Assembly: GCF_026339735.1 (NCBI RefSeq) | Contig: NZ_JAPEQG010000001.1 | Span: 434,001-498,000, forward strand | From: Streptomyces sp. NBC_01669 | GTDB taxonomy: Bacteria; Actinomycetota; Actinomycetes; Streptomycetales; Streptomycetaceae | Length of the DNA: 64,000 bases | Direction: 5' to 3' | Shown here: positions 47,201 to 55,208 of the stretch, in pieces | Numbering within the stretch: position 1 is the stretch's first letter | Layout of the letters: each line of letters opens with the position of its first letter | The notes under the pieces: model-generated | Database searches by the model: none | The model's input: the letters and a program-made list of their open reading frames with translations, nothing else | Told to the model about the DNA's origin: nothing | Position numbers and translations under genes: made by a program

Positions 47201-50200
47201 CGAGGGACTCCGTCGCCGACAGCCAGGTGCCCGCCGTGACGTTGCGCAGATCCCACTTGAGGACGTAGTCGAGGCGCTTGTTGCCCGAGTCCGAGTTGAT
47301 CGGAGCGCGCAGCGCGGCCGGTATGGTGACCGACTCTCCCGGATAGACGTCCTTGGGCAGTGCCGTGCGCAGCTGGTTCCCGCCGGTGGTGGCGTCCGTG
47401 CCGTCCGGCAGGGTCCAGGTGTAGGAGAGCGACTGGTCGGCGGCCCGCCACACGGAGGTGGTGGTGTTGGTCAGGGTGACATCGACGGTGTAGTCGTCGC
47501 CCGGAGTCATTCGCGCAGGGGTGTACGGCGCAAAGTACGTGGACTCCGTCGACTTGTCGATGTAGGTGACGACGAGCTGCGGGCGCAGCTGCGCCTCCTC
47601 CGCCTCCGAGGAGAGGAAAACGGTCCGTTCCTGCGGTCCCGCCGCCGACTCGTCCTGGAGTCGGAGCGCCACACCCTTGTTGCTGGCCGGGTTCGTGACC
47701 CAGTTCTGGGCCAGCGAGGTGAGGTACCAGCTCTGGCGTGCGGGGTCGTTGGTGACCGTGCCGACCGTGTCCGCGACGGCCGCGTCCATGTCGCCGCCGG
47801 CCGTCGTCCACGGGGTGGTGGCGGTGGCGTTGTTCCAGGTGGCTGCGGTCTCGTCGAAGTCCTTGGTCAGACCGTGGACCTCGTACACCGCTCCGTCGGT
47901 GCCCGTGGTGGTGGTGAAGCCCCACAGGTCGAGCTGGGCCTCCAGGACCCGTGAGCTCGCCGGGATGCCGGACAGCGGGAACTTCAGCAGGGACCGGGTC
48001 TTGCCGTACGTGGACGAGTTGTTGCCCACCGACAGCCAGGTACGGTTGATGCCCGAGTCGGAGAGCTGGTCGTGACCGGTGGTCGGCTGGGCCGAGGCCA
48101 GCGTGGTGTCCGTCCCGATGCCTTGGAGCACCATGGTCGTCCGCCCCGCCTTGGGCAGTCGGACGATCTGGGTCGGGGCCGGGATGATCTGCCCGTCCTT
48201 CGTCTTCACCGCGACCATGTAGTAGAAGACGTTGCCGAACGAGTCGGCCGAATCCGCCGGGGTCGGTGTGGCCGTCGAGTCCGTGAACGCCGTCCGGTCG
48301 TTCGCCACGGGCGAGACGAGGGTCTGCGAGGACGGGGTGAAGGACTGGAAGACGCTGCGGTGGACCTGGTACTCGACGATGTCGTCGCCGGTCGCGGTCG
48401 ACGGGTCGGTGTACGCGGGCCAGGTCAACTCGGCGCCGGTGGAGTGGACGACCTGCGGGGCGTTCACGTTGACGCCTTGCCGGCCCCAGGTCAGGACCAG
48501 CTTGGGGTAGTTGGCGACCTCGCCCTTGTAGGCGTACTCGGCGGCCTCGTACCGGGGGCCGCCCTTGGGGCCGCTGGTGGCGGACTCGTCCCCGGCCTTC
48601 ACGACGAAGCCGTTGTTGCCGTACGTCCCGTCGATCCAGGACTGAACGGTCTTGGTCACCGGGAAGCTGTGCCAGGTGTTGAGCTCACCCGGCTTCTTGG
48701 TGACGACGCCGCCCTTGGTGAAGCGGACCGCGTCCGCGATGACCGAGGTGGAGGCGGAGGCGGGACCATCACCGAGGACGATCTTGCCCGTGGTGCCCGC
48801 CTTGAACGGGTGGGTGCCGAGCGTCTTCCACACGCCGGCCGTGCCCGCGCTCTGGTCGACCGTGTACGCCTTGGTGCCACCGTTGTAGGTGACGGTGTAC
48901 GGCGCGTTGGTCGCACGGTCCGAGGCCGGAATGTAGTGCGTCTCGACCTGGTAGTTGCCGTCCTCCGGGAGGTTCGGCTGCCAGGTGTACGACTCTCCGG
49001 CGACGGTGTCCTTGTTGTACAGATAGTCCTGGTTGACCGCGTACTGGGTGAACGCGGTGTTGGTGGAGGCGGGCCACGCACCCTGCGCGGCCGTGGTGCC
49101 GGCGTCCCGGTCGTCGACCAGGACCGATGTGCCGGACAGCTCACCGGTGATGCCGCTGGCGCTGTTCCAGGTGGCGTTGGTCTCGCTCCACGCAGTGGTG
49201 GCGCGGTGCGCCTCCAGCTGCACCTCGGTGTCACCGGTGGTGTGCGTCTGGTCGTAGTAGAGCCTGAGGTCGGCGGAGTCCAGCTTGGTGCCCGCGGGCA
49301 CCCCGGACAGCCCGAACTTCAGCAGCGCCCTGGAGGAGCCCGTGGTCGTGTTGCCGACCGAGAGCCGCCAGTTCCCGTCGTAGTTCGTCGTCGGCCCGTC
49401 CGACGAGATCATGACGTCCTGGGACTGCGAGGGCGTCGGCGAGATGGAGATCGTCGGGTCCACGACCACCGGGTACTGACGCCCGGGGGCGGCCAACCAG
49501 TCGGCGTCGGGCCGCAGGACGAGCGCGTACGAACCGTCCTTGCCGGTGAGCCGCTGAGTGACGGCGTCGCTGCTCCGTGTCCCGTACGGTGAGGCGGCGT
49601 CCTTCTTCGCGTCCGTCATGAACGGGGCGGGGATGGACAGTTCGGCCCGCGAGGGTCCGGCGCTCTCGCTGAAGAGCGCGACGGAACCGTTCTTCCGCGC
49701 CGCGGCAGTCAGCCCGTGGGTGGTCAGCGTGAAATCGTACGTTGGCGAGCCGGCAGGCCGCCCGTGGAGGACGATGCCCTCCTTCACGGTGCCGTTGCCG
49801 ACCCTGTACGTCAGGTCCGTGCCCTTGCCGAAGGCGTCGCGGTAGGTGACGGTGTCGCCATCGACCTGCGGAACGAGCTTCTTGGGGTGCGTGGCGCCCT
49901 TGAGGCCGACGCTGACCCAGTGGCCGGCGTCGACCTCGAAGCGGACCAGCTCGTCGGTGTTCTCGCCGAACCAGGTCCGGGCGGTGTTGGTGGTGTTGGC
50001 GTAGACGAAGCCCTCGCGGTCGCTGGGCACGACCGCGGTGTCGATGGCCTTCCACTGCTTGGCCTTGCCCTTGCCCGTGGCGTAGTGGGTGGCCACGCCC
50101 GAGACCTCGGACTGGACCCGACCGTCGGAGAGCTGCCAGTAACGGGAGTTGGGCGTCCGTCTTTCCGCTAATTCCTTGATGCGCCGTGGCTTCTTCGCCT

Positions 50201-50423
50201 GCTTCGATGCGGCGAGATGCTCATTGCTGGGGACGGCGGTCTCCGGAAGGCGGGGCGGTTTCGCCTCGCGCTTCTCGTCATCGTCGTCGAACCAGCCTCT
50301 GAGGCCTTCAACGAAGGCTCTGCCATCGGCCGGAGCGGCAAAGGCGGGCTGAGGCGCGACGGTCGCGACGACCGCCATCACCCCACTCACCGCCAAAAGC
50401 CGCCGGGCTCGTGGTCCGAACAT
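41262..50423 (-). CDS. Secreted RHS/YD-repeat polymorphic toxin with Hint domain
   Basis: 3,053 residues from the ATG at 50423 (GGAAGGGAA upstream; in-frame codons before it are unlikely). Signal peptide MFGPRARRLLAVSGVMAVVA to the ...AFA-A site. N-terminal half: at least two DNRLRE-like modules (GTKLDSADLRLYYDQTHT; SSRVLEAQLDLWG), each with a W-x-x-x-N/A-T-W-N motif, plus golvesin-like modules (YTVDQSAGTAGVWKTLGTHP; TVDQTQNAGSWISLGSYSF). Then many YD/RHS repeats (YDxxGN) and the RHS core end (YDPGLNRFLTRDMYGG). Residues about 2752-2901 are a Hint autoprotease (starts CKNSFVPGTQV, ends VLVHNC), and the last 152 residues are the toxin tip. Exported; a contact or released antibacterial effector is likely. 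Confidence 0.92.
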   Translation of the reverse strand: MFGPRARRLLAVSGVMAVVATVAPQPAFAAPADGRAFVEGLRGWFDDDDEKREAKPPRLPETAVPSNEHLAASKQAKKPRRIKELAERRTPNSRYWQLSDGRVQSEVSGVATHYATGKGKAKQWKAIDTAVVPSDREGFVYANTTNTARTWFGENTDELVRFEVDAGHWVSVGLKGATHPKKLVPQVDGDTVTYRDAFGKGTDLTYRVGNGTVKEGIVLHGRPAGSPTYDFTLTTHGLTAAARKNGSVALFSESAGPSRAELSIPAPFMTDAKKDAASPYGTRSSDAVTQRLTGKDGSYALVLRPDADWLAAPGRQYPVVVDPTISISPTPSQSQDVMISSDGPTTNYDGNWRLSVGNTTTGSSRALLKFGLSGVPAGTKLDSADLRLYYDQTHTTGDTEVQLEAHRATTAWSETNATWNSASGITGELSGTSVLVDDRDAGTTAAQGAWPASTNTAFTQYAVNQDYLYNKDTVAGESYTWQPNLPEDGNYQVETHYIPASDRATNAPYTVTYNGGTKAYTVDQSAGTAGVWKTLGTHPFKAGTTGKIVLGDGPASASTSVIADAVRFTKGGVVTKKPGELNTWHSFPVTKTVQSWIDGTYGNNGFVVKAGDESATSGPKGGPRYEAAEYAYKGEVANYPKLVLTWGRQGVNVNAPQVVHSTGAELTWPAYTDPSTATGDDIVEYQVHRSVFQSFTPSSQTLVSPVANDRTAFTDSTATPTPADSADSFGNVFYYMVAVKTKDGQIIPAPTQIVRLPKAGRTTMVLQGIGTDTTLASAQPTTGHDQLSDSGINRTWLSVGNNSSTYGKTRSLLKFPLSGIPASSRVLEAQLDLWGFTTTTGTDGAVYEVHGLTKDFDETAATWNNATATTPWTTAGGDMDAAVADTVGTVTNDPARQSWYLTSLAQNWVTNPASNKGVALRLQDESAAGPQERTVFLSSEAEEAQLRPQLVVTYIDKSTESTYFAPYTPARMTPGDDYTVDVTLTNTTTSVWRAADQSLSYTWTLPDGTDATTGGNQLRTALPKDVYPGESVTIPAALRAPINSDSGNKRLDYVLKWDLRNVTAGTWLSATESLAPLAQNVRVEDPTSNQLGLEKFYSYAGKNTGAGSSLMTNLYAGNTVWQYNAFTNPGRGLQTAVRFAYNSQDTSDTVLGHGWSAQAAMPLRLGAALDFHPNPNPTEVTLPDGDGTEHVFRKQPDGTWKAPAGVHYLLQQGSGVDCTPDKDGDPKAWSLTRPDRSQFFFDCDGFLTSIADKNGNTQSYTYEERKSNNKPTKFLRYLTDPAGRQSLTVEYYAKGQSYPYINDAGTKVTGSNLTNPKIIDHVKSMTDISGRKISFVYSDKGLLGELTDGDGSAQPKVFGFVYDATQGNKNVKLVKVTDPRGNSTSLDYYYPQTGDDPKFHWNTKTITDRLSFATDYAYRDPDGTAGSFIETKVTDAENNTTTHLMDGFGRPTEITNAKLEASKLAWDADNNVTRLEEANGAVSTWSYDPKTGYPLEKKDAEANKNGTPAQTFTYSTGLNGHIADLFQKKSPEGRTWQFGYDTRGNLTSVTDPKGVATSTVGDYTSTSEYDTYGQLTKSIDANGHATENRDFQASGYPATIIDPLTNPSTFDYDERGNVLRVTNAKGAQVTQAYDTFGRPLEKKEPKDRAAGVFITTPAPEYDANDNITKVIAANGSVSTSAYDNADQITEANVPGDEPTDPARRTTTTYDKVGNPLTITEPKGNTTATAGDYTTTTRYDAVYQPIEVVNANGGKATSVYDSVGNVIKVVDPRKNATADPNDYTNTYTYDLNHRVVRTSDALGNESSERFDLDGSTVGTTDPEGNESLASYDERGALVESKIPLSKDASGSISYRTTKYEYDQVGNQTKTITPRGVATTGDDTDFTAETVYDELDRVKEARSAYSKADTRYNTPDSTFYFYDSVGNLSSVSAPPSEGQTVRNVTDYTYYDNGWTKSSKDPWDITTAYDYNVLGQQTKNTLTSAGGSQQRTMTWDFFQSGNQKARSDDGVPVGKQVVVVDSSDFNNTALQGNWSRTQAESQYGYDTYSHPAGAGDDTFAWQLNIPQDGTYEVFVRHPKLTGAASDTKFTVDHNGGSVTKTVDQTQNAGSWISLGSYSFVEDGPQKVTVTDQANGTVLADSVKLVRSNAGETDNEKKDFTYKYDANANMVEVKDNSPGAKIDTYRIDYEGLNQVSKVEEVAAGTVKNTTSLAYNEIGNPVSTTHDLTWSKVDYDGRDLVSKVTNGDSPTAGNQQITNLTYTARGLLLKQTKPNGNVLDLTYYLDGSVKQSVEKTSGGTVVAQHDLEYEPNGNRSKDVLKLMNADNNSAYINNTYSFDYDPQDRIAKVTKSGDAPSTESYTYDSNSNIVSQTVDGQTQTSRFDRNRLLSTTAGGVTSTYNYDPLGRVDTVSSGGQTEQKYYYDGFDRTVRTRAGSGAAAVTTSYVFDPFDRTVSQTTSGAQAKTTAFTYLGIDKLVLREELNGKADKSYQYQASGQRATQIKHKDDGTKEYSQYVTSPRGDVEAITKESGNTRSTYGYTAYGSDDKSQMTGADKPDAANPDKDSYNAFRFNSSRWDKASGTYDMGFRNYDPGLNRFLTRDMYGGALADMSLASDPFTGNRYSFAGGNPISFIELDGHLFGLSLSDIGHATLDVVGLIPVVGEVADVANGIWYAAEGNYVDAALSMSSAIPLVGYGASAVKAGKYAKKGVEALDTANDVRKAEDKAEAAVDAGSTARKADGADAPSAPKEPAAPKACKNSFVPGTQVVLADGSTKAIEKLTEGDQVLASDVERGDLQSREVLSVRSHEGSKHLVTVTVDTDGKKGKATGKVTSTEAHLYWLPDAGRWARADALKSGMWLQTSSGTWVQITAVSHTTRHERVHNLTVDAVHDYYVLAGGARVLVHNCNEQIAKDLDKRVQQLHGNLNKKAQSKRTTAMIRADKGDGTFVDVLASSGDRIVDPKIRNAMKTDGSEILADVIPGDAEVSALAHIKKMGWTPVAGAANRPVCPWCQNELFQPFSDTVGAARLVGTHWKTVILNKFRKTPSGDALTGARSFAW
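41265..41720 (-). other. Deaminase-like C-terminal toxin tip of the RHS protein
   Basis: 152 residues after the Hint terminus. Two strands (TTAMIRADKGDGTFVDVLAS) precede a helix GDAEVSALAHIKKMGW and then RPVCPWCQNELF. The A-E...C-P-x-C arrangement is that of zinc-dependent nucleic-acid/nucleotide deaminase toxins, in which [H/C]-A-E and P-C-x-x-C hold the zinc. Here the usual His is Asp (D-A-E). The assignment is moderate; a nuclease with a zinc knuckle is the alternative. Confidence 0.5.
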
Positions 50424-51441
50424 GCTGTTCCCTTCCGCGGAAAAGAATGTGCGAGCCCCGCCGACACCACATGCGTGCCAGAAACAGGCGCCTCGCAAGA
50501 AGAAACGCCTTCGGGGCAGTTCTGGGTCGCAATGGAGCCGGCCGCCGGGTGACGGCCGTCAGCGGCGAGTTCTACAGGGGTTCGCGTGGTACATGTCAAG
50601 CACTCGGACGAAGGCGGAATTCTGCTGACATCCCGCCATGTGCCGTTCTCCGGGGGAATTCGTTCCGCCCCATTCATCCGGGCGCTGGCACCCGACCGGG
50701 ATTCCGGTGCATGGCCGCACCGTTCCGTACCCGATTCACCGCAGGAAGGCCGAACTCCCCTACCTCACCCGCCGCGAGTACCGGCGGACGTCCGTCGAGA
50801 AGCGCGTCACGCTGCCGTGGAGGAAAATTCGAGGAGTACGCGATGCCGTTCGGCGCCTGGATGCCGGCGTACCTGAGGGGTGAGGACGTGGGTGTCTGCT
50901 CGCGGAACTTCGCCCCTGCGGGCCCCTTCTTCCAGCCCGTCGGCTGACCCTGACGTCGCGCGGCGGCCGGCCGGTTCCGGCGGGCCGTCGCCGCATCCCC
51001 CGACATGTGCAACAAGCTGGAGCGTCCGATCCGCAACCAGGTCCAACCTTGAGCAGGATCTCGGGATCCAGTTCACCCGAGGTACCGCGCGCCACGATGG
51101 ATGCCCTTGCGGCCCGGGGCAGGTCGGGCTCCCACCGGCGCATCGCCATCGGGTGACGCCTGAAAGCGTGGACCGATCGGCACTCGGCCGGACACACCGA
51201 CGAACAGCTCGCGGGGGCGGACGGCGCGGGTAGGGACGGCTTTGGCGGGGCACTTCCTGAACAGGAAAACAACTTCTCTTCTGTTCGCTCCGGCCTGGGC
51301 ATATGAAAGCGCAATCACCCGGATGCGGCCCCGATCTCTACTCCGATCGGCCGAATGCCCAGCAGCTCACTTCGTCAGCCGGGACCCTCTCGCCTACAGT
51401 GCCCGCGTGGCCGGTATGCCGTCGGCCGAAGGAGCGTTGAA
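50424..51441. other. Intergenic region, about 1 kb
   Basis: This lies between the toxin gene start and ctaD. It is large enough for promoters of both divergent genes. Several 60-180-codon open frames exist but none shows a domain, signal peptide or ribosome-binding site I can defend. No repeats or tRNA were recognised. Confidence 0.45.
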
Positions 51442-53172
51442 GTGGCGAACAGGGTCACCGTCGGACCCGCTGAATCCGACGATTCATACGAGGACGAACT
51501 GCCGGCAAAGCAAAAGCGGCCGGGCAGCATCGTCGTGAAATGGGCGACTACCACCGATCACAAGACGATCGGCACGATGTACCTGGTCACGTCGTTCGCG
51601 TTCTTCGTCATCGGCGGTGTGCTGGCGCTCTTCATGCGCGCCGAGCTGGCCCGCCCCGGCACGCAGATCATGTCGAACGAGCAGTTCAACCAGGCGTTCA
51701 CGATGCACGGCACGATCATGCTGCTGATGTTCGCGACGCCGCTGTTCGCCGGGTTCGCGAACTGGATCATGCCGCTGCAGATCGGCGCGCCCGACGTGGC
51801 GTTCCCGCGGCTGAACATGTTCGCGTACTGGCTGTACCTCTTCGGCTCGATCATCGCCGTCAGCGGCTTCCTCACCCCCCAGGGTGCGGCCGACTTCGGC
51901 TGGTTCGCCTACTCCCCGCTCTCGGACGCCGTCCGTTCGCCGGGCATCGGCGGCGACCTGTGGATCATGGGTCTGGCCTTCTCCGGCTTCGGCACGATCC
52001 TCGGTTCGGTCAACTTCATCACCACGATCATCTGCATGCGCGCACCCGGCATGACGATGTTCCGGATGCCGATCTTCGTGTGGAACGTTCTGCTGACCGG
52101 TGTGCTGGTCCTGCTGGCCTTCCCGGTGCTCGCCGCCGCGCTCTTCGCGCTGGAGGCGGACCGCAAGTTCGGTGCGCATGTGTTCGACGCGGCCAATGGC
52201 GGCGCGCTGCTCTGGCAACACCTCTTCTGGTTCTTCGGCCATCCGGAGGTGTACATCATCGCGTTGCCGTTCTTCGGAATCGTTTCCGAAATCATTCCCG
52301 TCTTCAGCCGCAAACCGATTTTCGGATATGTCGGTCTGATCTCCGCGACGATCGCCATCGCGGGCCTGTCGATTACCGTGTGGGCGCACCACATGTACGT
52401 CACCGGCGGTGTGCTGTTGCCGTTCTTTTCCTTCATGACATTCCTGATCGCCGTGCCGACCGGGGTGAAGTTCTTCAACTGGATCGGCACGATGTGGGGC
52501 GCTTCGATGTCCTTCGAGACTCCGATGCTCTGGTCCATCGGTTTTCTGGTGACGTTCCTCTTCGGTGGTCTGACCGGCGTCATCCTGGCCTCGCCGCCGC
52601 TGGACTTCCATGTCTCGGACTCGTACTTCGTCGTCGCGCATTTCCACTACGTGGTGTTCGGCACCGTGGTCTTCGCGATGTTCGCCGGATTCCATTTCTG
52701 GTGGCCGAAGTTCACCGGCAAGATGCTGGACGAGCGGCTCGGCAAGATCACGTTCTGGACGCTGTTCGTGGGCTTCCACGGCACGTTCCTGGTGCAGCAC
52801 TGGCTCGGCGCGGAGGGCATGCCGCGTCGTTACGCGGACTATCTCGCCGCCGACGGCTTCACCGCGCTGAACACGATCTCGACGATCTCCTCGTTCCTCC
52901 TCGGACTGTCGATGCTGCCGTTCCTCTACAACGTGTGGAAGACCGCCAAGTACGGCAAGCCGGTCGAGGTCGACGACCCGTGGGGCTACGGCCGTTCGCT
53001 GGAGTGGGCGACCTCATGCCCGCCCCCGCGGCACAACTTCCTCACCCTGCCACGGATCTGCTCCGAATCCCCGGCATTCGACCTCCATCACCCGGAGATC
53101 AGCTCCATCGAGGAGATCGACAGACGTCCGGCCGCGTCAGCGGCGGCGGCGCCGGGGGATGAACAGGAGTGA
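51442..53172 (+). CDS. ctaD: Cytochrome c oxidase subunit I, orphan copy
   Basis: 576 residues from the GTG at 51442 (GAAGGAG upstream); sequence before it in frame is not coding-like. Twelve transmembrane helices of the haem-copper oxidase core are present. The binuclear-centre landmark [10 protein letters not shown] appears as [11 protein letters not shown] (His-Tyr cross-link pair), followed by [11 protein letters not shown] (two copper/haem ligands) and [10 protein letters not shown] (haem a/a3 His pair). It is a proton-pumping terminal-oxidase subunit. No ctaC, ctaE, ctaF or qcr genes are adjacent, so it is a second copy apart from the main operon and may serve under special conditions. 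Confidence 0.95.
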   Translation: MANRVTVGPAESDDSYEDELPAKQKRPGSIVVKWATTTDHKTIGTMYLVTSFAFFVIGGVLALFMRAELARPGTQIMSNEQFNQAFTMHGTIMLLMFATPLFAGFANWIMPLQIGAPDVAFPRLNMFAYWLYLFGSIIAVSGFLTPQGAADFGWFAYSPLSDAVRSPGIGGDLWIMGLAFSGFGTILGSVNFITTIICMRAPGMTMFRMPIFVWNVLLTGVLVLLAFPVLAAALFALEADRKFGAHVFDAANGGALLWQHLFWFFGHPEVYIIALPFFGIVSEIIPVFSRKPIFGYVGLISATIAIAGLSITVWAHHMYVTGGVLLPFFSFMTFLIAVPTGVKFFNWIGTMWGASMSFETPMLWSIGFLVTFLFGGLTGVILASPPLDFHVSDSYFVVAHFHYVVFGTVVFAMFAGFHFWWPKFTGKMLDERLGKITFWTLFVGFHGTFLVQHWLGAEGMPRRYADYLAADGFTALNTISTISSFLLGLSMLPFLYNVWKTAKYGKPVEVDDPWGYGRSLEWATSCPPPRHNFLTLPRICSESPAFDLHHPEISSIEEIDRRPAASAAAAPGDEQE

Positions 53173-53178
53173 GGACAC

Positions 53179-53541
53179 GTGCCGGAGGACAGCGTGTTCA
53201 TCGGGGCTGGCATGGAGGACGACGGCCCGCTCGCCGGGCTCGACGACTACCTTCTGTCGAGCGCGGAGGGCGAGGAGGCGCGCCGCCGGGCCATCCGGTT
53301 CGCTGAGCGGCTTCCCTGGCTGACGGCTGCCCAGCGGGCCGACATCGAACGTGCTTTCGCTGCCGACTGGACTGCCGCTTCGCGGGCGAACGACGCCCGG
53401 GTCTCCGCTCGGTCGGCCGAACTCGTCATCGAGTACGCCACCCGCTACCGGTTTCTCAGAACGCGCTGTCTGTTGGCCGTCACAGCCTGCATCGGCGTGG
53501 TGACCTGCGTCTTCGGCATTGCCCTGCTCGTCGCCAGCTGA
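53179..53541 (+). CDS. Small membrane protein linked to orphan ctaD
   Basis: 120 residues from a GTG at 53179, 6 bp after the ctaD stop. The soluble helical N-terminus is rich in Arg/Glu/Ala (EGEEARRRAIRFAERLPWLT). One C-terminal transmembrane helix (CLLAVTACIGVVTCVFGIALLVA) leaves almost no tail, so it is a tail-anchored protein. Tight spacing suggests an accessory or assembly subunit for this CtaD paralogue. No family was recognised. Confidence 0.75.
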   Translation: MPEDSVFIGAGMEDDGPLAGLDDYLLSSAEGEEARRRAIRFAERLPWLTAAQRADIERAFAADWTAASRANDARVSARSAELVIEYATRYRFLRTRCLLAVTACIGVVTCVFGIALLVAS

Positions 53542-53555
53542 CGTCCGTTCCTGCT

Positions 53556-53578
53556 CGGGCGCGGGACCGGGGCGCCCG
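53556..53578. terminator. Terminator hairpin after the ctaD unit
   Basis: Stem CGGGCGC / GCGCCCG with a 9-base G-rich loop, ending in GTT on the plus strand. Confidence 0.55.
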
Positions 53579-53579
53579 T

Positions 53580-53822
53580 TCAGCCAAACGGTTGGACGTA
53601 CGTGGCCCCCGGCTCCCAAAGAATTGCCCAGGTCATGCCGTCCTGGCACTCGACACCGACGACCAAGCGCTCCCCGCTGCTGTCCGGGCGCAGCTCGCCG
53701 AGGAGCCTGATCCGGTTCTGGCGTCCGAGGACGGCCGGACACCGGAGCTGTGCGGGAAGTTCGAGTACGCCTGGGCAGACTCCGTCCTCGGTGCCGACGT
53801 CAGGGCACCCCAGGCCGCTCAC
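53580..53822 (-). pseudogene. Possible small gene or gene remnant
   Basis: A minus-strand frame from a GTG at 53822 to a TGA at 53580 ends IRLLGELRPDSSGERLVVG and ECQDGMTWAILWEPGATYVQ, which has the composition and phasing of a real protein C-terminus, and the terminator lies immediately beyond its stop. No ribosome-binding site or known domain is visible, and the N-terminal half is poor. It is probably the 3' remains of a hypothetical gene. Confidence 0.35.
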
Positions 53823-53901
53823 GGTCGTTGCCGACAGGGAAGCACGAGTCGAGGAGAGTGCCCGCAGGGGCACCCGGTTCGAGATCGGAGGCGGTTTGTC
53901 G

Positions 53902-54843
53902 GTGATCACAGAAGTGCGCGGATCGGGTGACTGGCGCGGCGCCGAGGTCGCCGACAGCGGCGAATGGCGGATCAAGTTCAGCGCCGCCCATCAGGCCGAA
54001 CTGCGCGCTGCGGTCGGCGCCGTGGAGTCGGCGGGCCTGGGGCTCGCCGACTTCTCACGCGAGGACTTTCCGTTGCCGACGCTCGGCCCCATCCTCGACA
54101 GTCTCGTCGACGAATTGATGAACGGCCGCGGCTTCGTGCTGCTGCAGGACGCACCCGTTGCCGATCTGAGCGAGCAGCAATGCGAGATCCTCGCGCTGGG
54201 ACTGGGCCGACACGTCGGCCGCACTGTCCCGCAGGCTCCGGAGAAGTACCTGCAACATGTGCGAGACCTGGGCGTCGACCCGTCGGGCTCGACGAGTTAC
54301 AGCTACCAGCACAGCGGGCGGCTCGGCTACCACGCCGACCCGAACGACATCGTCGCGCTGCTGTGCATCCGGCCGGCGAAGTCCGGCGGGCTCAGCTGCA
54401 TCGTCAGCTCGGTCGCGGTGCACAACGAGGTCGTGCGCACCCGCCCCGACCTGGCAGAGGTGCTGTACCGGCCCTGGTGGCGCGACCGACGCTCCGGGGA
54501 CGGGCCCGACAGCTTCTATCAGCGCCCCGTCTACACCACGGACAGTGCAGGTCGGCTGTCCACGTCCTACGGCCCCGACTACATGCGTTCGGCGCTGCGC
54601 GGCGCCCACGTGCCGCCGTTCAGCCCTGCGCAACGGGAGGCGATGGAGCTGCTCGACCGCCTCAACAGCGATCGCCGCTTCATGCTCACCATGGACCTGC
54701 GCCCGGGCGACATGCAGTTCCTGAACAACCACGTCACCCTGCACAGCCGCACCGAGTACGTGGACCACCCCGAGCCGGAGCGCCGCCGCGACCTCATCCG
54801 ACTTTGGCTGAGCACCGATCAGAACCGGCAGGCGCCGTCCTGA
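53902..54843 (+). CDS. TauD/TfdA-family 2-oxoglutarate/Fe(II) dioxygenase
   Basis: 313 residues from the GTG at 53902 (GGAGG about 9 bases upstream); longer in-frame starts run through non-coding sequence. H146-A-D148 in GYHADPND is the facial-triad pair, the distal His lies in NNHVTLHSR (about residues 277-281), and the 2-oxoglutarate Arg is in RRRDLIRLW. SGSTSYSYQHSGRLGYH and SSVAVHNEV resemble the clavaminate-synthase-like branch acting on amino acids or small metabolites. The substrate is unknown; it is monocistronic. Confidence 0.88.
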   Translation: MITEVRGSGDWRGAEVADSGEWRIKFSAAHQAELRAAVGAVESAGLGLADFSREDFPLPTLGPILDSLVDELMNGRGFVLLQDAPVADLSEQQCEILALGLGRHVGRTVPQAPEKYLQHVRDLGVDPSGSTSYSYQHSGRLGYHADPNDIVALLCIRPAKSGGLSCIVSSVAVHNEVVRTRPDLAEVLYRPWWRDRRSGDGPDSFYQRPVYTTDSAGRLSTSYGPDYMRSALRGAHVPPFSPAQREAMELLDRLNSDRRFMLTMDLRPGDMQFLNNHVTLHSRTEYVDHPEPERRRDLIRLWLSTDQNRQAPS

Positions 54844-55208
54844 AGGAGCGCGGGCAGAAGTTCCGGCATGAACACCGTCCGCAAGGACCTTCCCGACTCG
54901 GGTGAACTCGGCGCCTCCGGTCTACGAGGAAACACGTCCTTCCACCCGACCGACCGCCACCCGCCACGACTGAGTTCCGCCGCCCACCCGCTGAGAGCCT
55001 GTCGGGTGACCTTCGATCGGATAGCGGACGCGGTCTGGTGCGTGCGATTCCAAGGCGGCGGGATGTCCTCGGATGGGGTCTCCCCTGCTCGAACGAAGCT
55101 GAGAGCTCGGGGAAGAAGCTACGAGGACATTTCGGCAACGCGGGAAGCGTGCGTGCCAGGGCGCGGCCGCCCGATCAGAGGTCACCCGACAGGCTCTGAG
55201 CGGAGGAC
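54844..55208. other. Intergenic region carrying a MITE-like repeat
   Basis: 365 bp between the dioxygenase gene and the TetR gene. It contains the 210-bp inverted-repeat element described separately; the first 145 bp hold nothing recognised. Confidence 0.55.
54991..55200. repeat. MITE-like element with 30-bp terminal inverted repeats
   Basis: Left end CTGAGAGCCTGTCGGGTGAC and the following CTTCGATCGG match the reverse complement of the right end (CTCAGAGCCTGTCGGGTGAC plus CTCTGATCGG) at 27 of 30 positions. The 210-bp interior is non-coding. It is best explained as a non-autonomous transposable element, mobilised by a transposase encoded elsewhere. No clear target duplication was seen. Confidence 0.75.

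Noticed and set aside
41928..47954. A 2,008-codon plus-strand open frame
   Set aside because: It is the antisense shadow of the RHS gene; Val/Leu/Arg-biased translation from repeated YD codons, no domain, no ribosome-binding site.
51484..52800. A 438-codon minus-strand frame opposite ctaD
   Set aside because: Glu/His/Arg/Gln-rich translation typical of antisense to a membrane-protein gene; ctaD is certain on the other strand.
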